DNA of 9,427 nucleotides from CAIKZZ01 sp037443765. GTDB lineage: Bacteria > Pseudomonadota > Gammaproteobacteria > Steroidobacterales > Steroidobacteraceae. The DNA lies in NCBI GenBank assembly GCA_037443765.1, contig JBBINS010000121.1:1-9427 (forward strand), in the 5' to 3' direction. The notes below the pieces were generated by a model. That model saw only the letters and a list, made by a program, of their open reading frames with translations, was not told where the DNA came from and searched no databases. This document shows, piece by piece, positions 1 to 5,908 of this stretch (positions within the stretch are counted from its first letter, which is position 1; every line of letters starts with the position of its first letter). The translations under genes and the position numbers were made by a program.

Positions 1-1
1 C

Positions 2-349
2 CTCCTCCGTGACGCCCTCGACCTGGCGCAGCATGGCGGCCAGCGCCGCCGCGACTCGGCGCCGCGTGCGGCGCGCGAGCGGCAGCTCGCGACGATCCTC
101 GAGATTGGCGCCGCGCTCGACCGGCTCGTCAAGCACGCCTCGCTCGGCGTGCTGCTCAAGCTCGCGCGCCGCCCGGCGCACGCCGCCGGCCTCGGCGCGC
201 TGCAGGACTTCCTCGAGCGCGGCTTCGCGGCGTTCCGGGCGACCGGCGGCGCAGCGGAATTCCTCGCCGTGATCCAGCGGCGTGAGTCACAATTGCTCCA
301 AAATCTGTACGCGGGCGCCAAGGACCCGTTCGGGGGGATCGAACCATGA
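2..349 (+). CDS. C-terminal part of a small helical protein, possibly FFLEELY-motif family (5' end outside window)
   Basis: An open frame enters from the left edge and stops at the TGA at 347-349, leaving about 115 C-terminal residues. They look all-helical and rich in Ala, Arg and Leu (for example LATILEIGAALDRLVKH, then GALQDFLERGFAAFR, then FLAVIQRRESQLL). There is no membrane segment, cysteine cluster or recognisable catalytic motif. The pattern resembles my memory of the C-terminal half of the proteobacterial 'FFLEELY motif' proteins, which have no known function; the naming motif would lie upstream, so this cannot be confirmed here. The stop overlaps the start of the GMC oxidoreductase in ATGA, so the two are probably translationally coupled in one operon. 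An internal ATG at 149 is only a Met/Leu-rich stretch within the same frame, not the likely start. The reading frame is fairly sure, the family name is not. Confidence 0.7.
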   Translation, partial: LLRDALDLAQHGGQRRRDSAPRAARERQLATILEIGAALDRLVKHASLGVLLKLARRPAHAAGLGALQDFLERGFAAFRATGGAAEFLAVIQRRESQLLQNLYAGAKDPFGGIEP

Positions 350-1926
350 CGACGAGCTGCGACCACATCATCGTCGGCGCGGGATCGGCGGGCTGCGTGC
401 TCGCCAACCGCCTGTCCGCGGACCCCGCGCGCCGCGTGGTGCTGCTCGAGGCCGGCGGGCGCGACTCGAGCCTCTTCATCGCGATGCCGGCGGGCATCGC
501 CGAGATCGTCAAGATGCCCGAGGTCAACTGGAGCTACGAGACCGAGCCCGAGCCCGCGCTCAACGGCCGGCGCCTGTGGTGGCCGCGCGGGCGGGTGCTC
601 GGCGGCTCGTCCTCGATCAACGCGATGTGCTACATCCGCGGCCAGCGCGAGGACTACGACGGCTGGGCGGCGGCCGGCTGCGCCGGCTGGTCGTTCGACG
701 AGGTGCTGCCGGTGTTCCGCCGCTCCGAGGACCAGGCACGCGGCGGCAACCCGTACCACGGCACCGGCGGCCCGCTCGCGGTCTCGGACCTTCGCTACCG
801 CAACGTGCTCTCGGAGGTGTTCCTCGCCGCCGGCCGCGAGCGCGGCCTGCCCGAGAACAGCGACTTCAACGGCGCGACGCAGGCCGGCCTCGGCTGGTAC
901 CAGGTCACGCAGCGCGACGGCCGGCGCTGCAGCGCTGCGGCCGGGTTCCTGCGGCCGGCGCGCGGCCGGCCGAACCTCCGCGTCGTGACCGGCGCGCTCG
1001 CGACGCGCGTCTTGATCGAGGGCGGCCGCGTCGCCGGCGTCGAGTACGCGAAGGGCGGCGAGCGCCACCGGCTCGCCGCGGGCGCGGTCACGCTCGCCGG
1101 CGGCGCGATCAACTCGCCGCAGCTCCTCATGCTGTCTGGCGTCGGCCCGGCGGCCGAGCTCGAGGCGCACGGCATCCGCGTGCTCCACGACGCCGCGGGC
1201 GTCGGCGGCAACCTGCAGGACCACCTCGACTACTGCACGCTCGTGAAGTCGACGCAGCCGGTGAGCTACGACTTCACCAAGCTGCAGGAGGCGATCGTCG
1301 GGATCCGCTACCTGCTGACGCACAACGGCCCGGGCTCGTCGAACATCGCCGAGACCGGCGGGTTCGTCGCGACGCCGCGCGCGCCGGAAGGCCGCCCCGA
1401 CGTGCAGCTGCACTTCGTGCCGGCGCAGCTCGACGACCACGGCCGCAACCGCCTGCCCGGGCACGGCTACACGTTCCACTGCTGCGTGCTGCGGCCGAAG
1501 AGCCGCGGCCGGATCCGGCTCGCGAGCGCCGACCCGGCCGCCAAGGCGCGGATCTTCGCGAACTACCTGGCCGAGCCCGAGGACGCCGCGACGCTGGTCG
1601 CGGGGATGAAGATCGTGCGCGAGATCGCCTCCGCCCGGGCCTTCGATGCGTACCGGGGCGAGGAGCTCTTCCCCGGCGCGAAGGCGCAGTCGGACGCGGA
1701 GCTCCTCGCCGCGATCCGCGCCAAGGCCGAGACGATCTACCACCCGGTCGGCACCTGCCGCATGGGCAACGACGACGGCGCGGTCGTGGATCCGCGGCTG
1801 CGCGTCCGCGGCGTCGCGGGGCTCACGGTCGCCGACGCCTCGGTGATGCCGACGCTCGTCTCCGGCAACACCAACGCGCCGACGATCATGATCGCCGAGC
1901 GGGCGGCGGAGTGGCTCGCCGCCTAG
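346..1926 (+). CDS. GMC-family FAD-dependent oxidoreductase (alcohol/choline dehydrogenase-like)
   Basis: This 526-residue flavoenzyme should oxidise an alcohol to an aldehyde; the substrate cannot be told from sequence. Visible motifs: the FAD dinucleotide fold VGAGSAG at 10-16 with Glu35 at the end of strand 2; GMC signature 1 at about 80-99 (PRGRVLGGSSSIN...); GMC signature 2, GAINSPQLLMLSGVGP, at about residue 260; and the C-terminal active-site block HPVGTCRMG starting at His466, with NTNAP at 508-512. His466 and Asn510 match the catalytic His-Asn pair of choline oxidase. The position of that enzyme's FAD-linking His is Ile91 here, so FAD is probably non-covalent, and Ala93 replaces its active-site Ser. 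It is therefore a dehydrogenase of the AlkJ/BetA type rather than a true choline oxidase. No signal peptide; cytoplasmic or peripheral on the inner membrane. The ATG follows a GGGGGGA ribosome site by 7 nt and overlaps the upstream stop. Length is normal for the family. Confidence 0.95.
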   Translation: MTTSCDHIIVGAGSAGCVLANRLSADPARRVVLLEAGGRDSSLFIAMPAGIAEIVKMPEVNWSYETEPEPALNGRRLWWPRGRVLGGSSSINAMCYIRGQREDYDGWAAAGCAGWSFDEVLPVFRRSEDQARGGNPYHGTGGPLAVSDLRYRNVLSEVFLAAGRERGLPENSDFNGATQAGLGWYQVTQRDGRRCSAAAGFLRPARGRPNLRVVTGALATRVLIEGGRVAGVEYAKGGERHRLAAGAVTLAGGAINSPQLLMLSGVGPAAELEAHGIRVLHDAAGVGGNLQDHLDYCTLVKSTQPVSYDFTKLQEAIVGIRYLLTHNGPGSSNIAETGGFVATPRAPEGRPDVQLHFVPAQLDDHGRNRLPGHGYTFHCCVLRPKSRGRIRLASADPAAKARIFANYLAEPEDAATLVAGMKIVREIASARAFDAYRGEELFPGAKAQSDAELLAAIRAKAETIYHPVGTCRMGNDDGAVVDPRLRVRGVAGLTVADASVMPTLVSGNTNAPTIMIAERAAEWLAA

Positions 1927-4900
1927 CCCGAGTCCCGGTTCGCCGCCGCCGCGCGCGGCGTGCGCTCGGCGATGCGGATCGCCGCGCCGAGCGCGCGGAC
2001 CGGCGCCCGGAACTGCTCTCCCAGGTCGCGGTGCGCCGCGACGATGCGGGTTGCGCTCGCCACGAGCCCGCGTGCCGCGGCGACGTCGCCGCCGGCGAGC
2101 GCGGCTTCACCGAGCGCGGCCTCGACTTCGGCGATCCACGGGCTCTGCGCATCCTCGGTCGCGACGCGCAGCTTAAGGGCGCGCTCGAGGCTCGCCTTTG
2201 CGCCAGCGTGTTGCCGCAGGCGCAGCTGCGCGCGCCCGAGCTCCAACAGCGCCTCGGCCTCGAGCGTCGGCCAGTAGGCCCGCGTCGCGGCCCGCTCGAG
2301 GCGCTCGCGGGCCGCGAGCGCGTGCCGCAGCGCGGAGTCGGCATCGCCCGTCGCGAGGGCCGCTGCGGCCAGTCCGGTGTCCGCCGCGACGCGGTCGGCG
2401 TCGAGCGGCATCGCCGCGGCGTCGCGCGGCGTCGCGACCTTCGCGAAGCGCGCGGCCGCCGCGACCGGATCTCCCTCGACCAGCAAGAGCCGGCCCGCGT
2501 GCAGGACGTAGCGATTGGCGCGCGCCGGATCGGCCTTGCCGCCAGTGACCTTTGCCCAGGTCGCCGCCGCCTCATCGAGTTCCTCGTGCGCCGCCGGATA
2601 GCGACCGGTCAGCGTGTGCAGCACGGCCAGGTCGTCGAGCGCGGCGGCCACCAGCACGCCGTAGCCAATGCGGCGCTTGAGGGCGAGATTCTCCTCGAGT
2701 GGCGCCGCCGCCGCCTGCCAGCGCCCGTCCGCGACGAGCGCCATGCCCAGGTTGCGCTTCACCGGCCCGACGAGGTTGGGCGAGGTGAACTCGGGGCCCT
2801 GGCCGAGGCGACTCGCGGCGCGCTCGAGGAGCCGGCGGCCTTCCGCGCGGCGGCCGGTCGCGTGCAGCAGCGCGCCGAGCCGGGTCTCGACGTGGACCGT
2901 ATCCTCGTGCTCCGGGCCATTGCGGCGCGTCGATTCGTCGAGCGCCGTGCGAAAGTCGGCCTCGGCCTCCGCGACCCGGCCGAGCAGCAGCCGGTTTTCG
3001 CCGCGCCCCAGCAGTGCCGTGACGAGGTCCTGAATGCTGTCCGGCACGGCGCGCCGTATGACGGCGATGGCCTCCGTATACGCCTGATCCGCCCCGACGA
3101 GGTCGCCGAGCCAAAGCCGCGCGCGCGCGAGGTCGCTCAGTGCCGCGTCGAGGTGACTGTCGCCGGGCAAGGCCTGGCGGTAGTAGGCGACGGCTGCCTC
3201 GGCCGCCGCGAGCGCGTCGGCGGGCGCGAGCTTCAGCTGCACGCGCGCGGTGTCCCGTAGCAGACGGCCCCTGACCGCCGGCGGGGTATCCGGGCGCCGC
3301 TCGACAATGCCGCGCGCCTGCGCGAGCGGCACCAGCGCGCTCGGGGAACCGCGCAGCGGATCGATGATCTCGGCATAGGAGAGCAGCTCTTCGGCGACCG
3401 CCGGATCGTCCACGCCGCGCAGCGTCTTCAGGGTTTCGATGCGGCGCGCCGAGAGCCGCGCCGCCTGTTCGTCGAGGCCGACCGCGATGTACATGTCGAC
3501 CAGCGTGCTGAGGACCGCCTCCTCGACCTCCGGCTCGGCGCCGAGGCGCGCCTCGAGCTTCCCGGCGCTCGCGTCGAGGATCTCGCGTGCGGTGCGGTTG
3601 CGCGCCCGGACGGGATCCTCCTGCGTGTCGGTGTTGGTCTCGAGCAATTCGACGAGGAAGGCCTGGACCGCCTTGGCTTTGCGCGCCTCGTGGTCGGCGA
3701 GCGCCGCCTGGCGGCGCGCTTCGCGCGCCTGCGACACCGCCATCCCGAGCCCGACCGACAGCGACAGTACGACGGCGAGCAGGGCGGCCACCGCCAGCCA
3801 ATGGCGCCCGAGGAAGCGCCGCGCCCGGTACCAGGCCGCGTCCGGCCGTGCGAGCACGGGCTCACCGCCCAGGTAGCGGGCCAGATCCTGCTCGAAGGCA
3901 TCGGCCGTCGCGTAGCGCTCGGCCGGGTGCTTCTTGAGCGCCTTGAGGACGATCGTGTCGAGATCGCCGGCGAGCGCGCGTGCCAGCGCCCGCGGCGTAC
4001 TGGCGCGCGCGGCCGCGACGCTCGATCCATCCGCCGCGGTCGCCGCCTCGCTCGGGCGGATCGGATCGGCGCCGAGGATCGCCTCCTCGAGCGCGGCGGC
4101 CGTGCCGCGCTTCAGCCGGTACGGCCGGCTGCCGCACAGCAGCTCGCAGAGCACGACCCCGAGCGCATAGACATCGCTCGCCGTCGAGACGGGCTCGCCG
4201 CGGATCTGCTCCGGCGCCGCGTAGTCCGGCGTCAGCGCCCGCTGGCCGAGCTCGGTGGCCGCCGGCTCGCGCACGCCCTCCGGCTGCAGCAGCTTCGCGA
4301 TCCCGAAGTCGAGCAGGCGAACCTCGCCGCCCTCCGCGACGAGGATGTTCGACGGCTTGAGGTCGCGGTGAATGACGAGGCTCGAGTGCGCGAACTGCAC
4401 CGCGCCGAGCACCCGGCGAAAGAGCGCGAGGCGCGCGCGCAGGTCCAGCCGGTGGCGGTCGCAGTACGCCGTCAGCGGTGCGCCCTCGACGAACTCGAGC
4501 GCGATGTAGGGCCGGCCCGCCTCGGTCGTGCCGGCATCGTACAGCCGCGCGATGTTCGGGTGCGTGAGGCCGGCGAGGATGTCGCGCTCGCGCGCGAAGC
4601 GCGCCAGCGCCGCGCCGTCGTAGTGGCCGGCCTGCAGCAGCTTGAGCGCGACCGGCCGGCGGATCAGGCCGTCGGCACGACGCGCCCGGTAGACGACGCT
4701 CATGCCGCCGCGGCCGGCCTCCGCTTCGATCACGTAGCCGCCGATCACCGTCCCGGGCGCGAGCGCATCGTTCGCCGCGCCCGCCGGGTCGTCCGCGGGC
4801 GGCACGCCGAACCGCGGCAGCGCCTCGAGGAAGTCGCTGGTCTCGACCGCGGCGTGGCTCGCGAGCAGCGCGCGCAGCGCCTCGCCGAGCACGGCGTCCG

Positions 4901-5006
4901 CCGGCGGCAGCGACGCGAGCCAGCGGTCGCGCGCCTCCGGCTCGAGTCCGAGCGCTTCGTCGAGCAGCCGCGAGAGCATCGGCCATTGTTCGGGCGTCAC
5001 GAGCAC
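1923..5006 (-). CDS. Transmembrane Ser/Thr protein kinase with C-terminal TPR domain, linked to ECF sigma factor
   Basis: The 1027-residue protein has four parts. Residues 1-85 form a helical leader (EQWPMLSRLLDEALGL...) typical of sigma-linked bacterial kinases. About 90-375 is a complete Hanks-type kinase: Gly loop GRGGMSVVY at 98-106, VALK with Lys122, alpha-C Glu140, HRDLKPSN at 213-220 (catalytic Asp215), DFG at 233-235 and APE at 264-266; Thr251 and Thr259 lie in the activation segment. About 403-424 is one membrane helix. Residues 425-1027 are TPR-like helical pairs, presumably on the outer face of the inner membrane. All catalytic residues are present, so it should be active. The GTG at 5006 is chosen because GAGGA lies 6 nt upstream; a second GTG at 5000 is a weaker alternative. 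It lies 116 nt downstream of the ECF sigma gene on the same strand. Its likely role is to sense an envelope signal and phosphorylate that sigma factor. Its stop overlaps that of the convergent GMC gene. Confidence 0.95.
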   Translation of the reverse strand: MLVTPEQWPMLSRLLDEALGLEPEARDRWLASLPPADAVLGEALRALLASHAAVETSDFLEALPRFGVPPADDPAGAANDALAPGTVIGGYVIEAEAGRGGMSVVYRARRADGLIRRPVALKLLQAGHYDGAALARFARERDILAGLTHPNIARLYDAGTTEAGRPYIALEFVEGAPLTAYCDRHRLDLRARLALFRRVLGAVQFAHSSLVIHRDLKPSNILVAEGGEVRLLDFGIAKLLQPEGVREPAATELGQRALTPDYAAPEQIRGEPVSTASDVYALGVVLCELLCGSRPYRLKRGTAAALEEAILGADPIRPSEAATAADGSSVAAARASTPRALARALAGDLDTIVLKALKKHPAERYATADAFEQDLARYLGGEPVLARPDAAWYRARRFLGRHWLAVAALLAVVLSLSVGLGMAVSQAREARRQAALADHEARKAKAVQAFLVELLETNTDTQEDPVRARNRTAREILDASAGKLEARLGAEPEVEEAVLSTLVDMYIAVGLDEQAARLSARRIETLKTLRGVDDPAVAEELLSYAEIIDPLRGSPSALVPLAQARGIVERRPDTPPAVRGRLLRDTARVQLKLAPADALAAAEAAVAYYRQALPGDSHLDAALSDLARARLWLGDLVGADQAYTEAIAVIRRAVPDSIQDLVTALLGRGENRLLLGRVAEAEADFRTALDESTRRNGPEHEDTVHVETRLGALLHATGRRAEGRRLLERAASRLGQGPEFTSPNLVGPVKRNLGMALVADGRWQAAAAPLEENLALKRRIGYGVLVAAALDDLAVLHTLTGRYPAAHEELDEAAATWAKVTGGKADPARANRYVLHAGRLLLVEGDPVAAAARFAKVATPRDAAAMPLDADRVAADTGLAAAALATGDADSALRHALAARERLERAATRAYWPTLEAEALLELGRAQLRLRQHAGAKASLERALKLRVATEDAQSPWIAEVEAALGEAALAGGDVAAARGLVASATRIVAAHRDLGEQFRAPVRALGAAIRIAERTPRAAAANRDSG

Positions 5007-5059
5007 ACGGAATCCTCGGTCGTCTGGTGCCGGGGAGGCGGTCGGCCGCCGCGACGTGG

Positions 5060-5074
5060 CAGTTCCCTCAACTG
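5060..5074. repeat. Short inverted repeat CAGTT-N5-AACTG in sigma-kinase spacer
   Basis: A perfect 5-bp inverted repeat spaced by CCCTC lies in the 116-bp spacer between sigma and kinase. Such spacing suits a dimeric DNA-binding protein, but a 5-bp arm can arise by chance. It lies in a locally less GC-rich patch (about 5060-5090), which is where regulatory sites tend to be in such a genome. No convincing -35/-10 pair is visible around it. Confidence 0.25.
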
Positions 5075-5089
5075 GAATACGTCAAACGG

Positions 5090-5119
5090 CGCGTCAGCAG
5101 GACATTGTCCTGCGGCGCG
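5090..5119 (-). other. Palindromic hairpin between sigma factor and kinase genes
   Basis: Seven-base arms GCAGGAC and GTCCTGC (5097-5103 and 5107-5113) surround a 3-base loop, and a CGCG/CGCG outer stem (5090-5093 and 5116-5119) adds to it across a small internal loop. On the minus strand it begins 3 nt after the sigma stop codon. No T-rich run follows, so it is not a standard intrinsic terminator. It could be an attenuator or an RNA processing/stability element that sets the sigma:kinase ratio, or a protein-binding palindrome. The pairing is seen; the function is inferred. Confidence 0.55.
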
Positions 5120-5122
5120 ACC

Positions 5123-5677
5123 TCATGGCTTCAGTTCCTGGTAGAGCACCGCTCGCGCCTTGTCCCAGTCGCGCCGGACGGTGCGCTCGTCGACGCCAAG
5201 CAGTGCCGCGACCTCGTCGTTGGTGAGCCCCGCGAAGTACTTGAGCTCGACGACGCGCGCGAGGCGCTCGTCGAGCTTGGCGAGCTCGTCGAGCGCCGCG
5301 CTGAGGCGCAGCACCTCCGCGGCCGCCTCGGCGCTGCCGTCGGCGAGCTCGGGGTCGAGCGTCACGTGGACCTCGCCGCCGCCGCGGCGCTGCGCGGCGC
5401 GCTGACGGGCGAAGTCGACGATGATCGAGCGCATCGCGCGCGCCGCGTAGGCCATGAAGTGGCCGCGGTCGTCGGTCTGCAGCTCGCCCACCTTGACGAG
5501 CCGCAGGTAGCACTCGTGGACGAGCGAGGTCGTGTCGAGCAGCGTGATCGTCGGGGCCTGCGCCAGGCGCCGATGGGCCAACGCCCGCAGTTCGCGGTAG
5601 GTGATGGCGACGACGCCGTCGACGGCGCCGGGCTCGCCGGCGCGGACGGCCGCGAGCAGGCTGGTCAGTTCTCCCAC
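5123..5677 (-). CDS. ECF-type RNA polymerase sigma factor, kinase-linked class (ECF43-like / TIGR02999-like)
   Basis: The 184-residue protein has the two-domain ECF layout. Sigma2 covers about 1-95: TSLLAAVRAGEPGAVD, then the region 2.2 equivalent DTTSLVHECYLRL starting at residue 48, then GHFMAYAARAMRSIIVDFARQR. A short linker follows, then sigma4 at about 125-184, with the helix-turn-helix LTNDEVAALLGVDERTVRRDW at 151-171. Where ordinary ECF factors have acidic DAED, this one has D48-T49-T50-S51, the form expected of sigma factors activated by a partner kinase instead of being held by an anti-sigma. The Ser/Thr kinase gene lies directly downstream and no anti-sigma gene is adjacent, which supports this. 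The GTG at 5677 is chosen because it gives the usual family N terminus and length; the frame runs on to a GTG at 5794, but the extra 39 residues are Arg/Pro-rich and look like untranslated leader. No clear ribosome site precedes 5677, so the message may be leaderless or weakly translated. Confidence 0.92.
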   Translation of the reverse strand: MGELTSLLAAVRAGEPGAVDGVVAITYRELRALAHRRLAQAPTITLLDTTSLVHECYLRLVKVGELQTDDRGHFMAYAARAMRSIIVDFARQRAAQRRGGGEVHVTLDPELADGSAEAAAEVLRLSAALDELAKLDERLARVVELKYFAGLTNDEVAALLGVDERTVRRDWDKARAVLYQELKP

Positions 5678-5908
5678 GAGCCGATAGTGCCGAGCGCGGC
5701 GGCGGTGCGGCAAGGGCCGCGGTTGCGCCCACCCGCGTTGCCGGGCCCGCGATGTCCGGATACCGCCCCGAAATCCGTACCCCTTTGCAAGCACCCCTTT
5801 GCCGCGGTGGCGCGCCCGCCACCCGGCTGGGGCGCCGGCGGCCGCGTCGAATCCAGGGCGAGCGGCGGTGCAGTCACGTCAAAAGGCCTTGATATGAGGG
5901 GGAATGTT
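5678..5908. promoter_or_regulatory. Divergent intergenic region between sigma factor and cytochrome genes
   Basis: These 231 bp must hold the promoters of the sigma-kinase unit (leftward) and the cytochrome gene (rightward). Long frames cross it on both strands, but they are compositional. What stands out is the tandem repeat at 5779-5802 and an AAGGCCTT palindrome at 5883-5890. I see no good sigma-70 -35/-10 pair on either strand, so transcription by an alternative sigma, possibly the neighbouring one, is plausible. Confidence 0.5.
5779..5802. repeat. Tandem 10-bp direct repeat ACCCCTTTGC, 14-bp period
   Basis: ACCCCTTTGC occurs at 5779-5788 and again at 5793-5802, separated by AAGC. Read on the minus strand the unit is GCAAAGGGGT. 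It sits about 100 bp from both divergent start codons (5677 and 5909). Two identical copies in a short non-coding stretch suggest a regulator or sigma-factor site, though the 14-bp period is not a full helical turn. The repeat is seen; the binding role is inferred. Confidence 0.5.

Noticed and set aside
346..1926. Naming the GMC enzyme as choline dehydrogenase or choline oxidase
   Set aside because: The catalytic His-Asn pair is shared by many GMC enzymes, the covalent-flavin His is absent, and no betaine genes are nearby.
282..3260. A 992-codon open frame on the plus strand across the GMC gene and opposite the kinase gene
   Set aside because: It is Arg/Ala/Pro-rich with no domain, and it overlaps two genes with full family motifs in other frames; it comes from high GC content removing stop codons.
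5057..5085. TTGACG on the minus strand in the sigma-kinase spacer as a -35 box for a kinase promoter
   Set aside because: No acceptable -10 sequence occurs at 16-18 nt spacing (CTGCCA or similar instead of TATAAT).
5883..5896. AAGGCCTTGATAT as a promoter -10 or operator for the cytochrome
   Set aside because: It is only about 13-25 nt from the ATG and overlaps the leader, leaving little room for a transcription start plus ribosome site; the 8-bp palindrome alone is weak evidence.
5027..5908. N-terminal extension of the cytochrome frame back to 5027
   Set aside because: It lies antisense to the sigma factor gene and ahead of a clear signal peptide and ribosome site at 5909.
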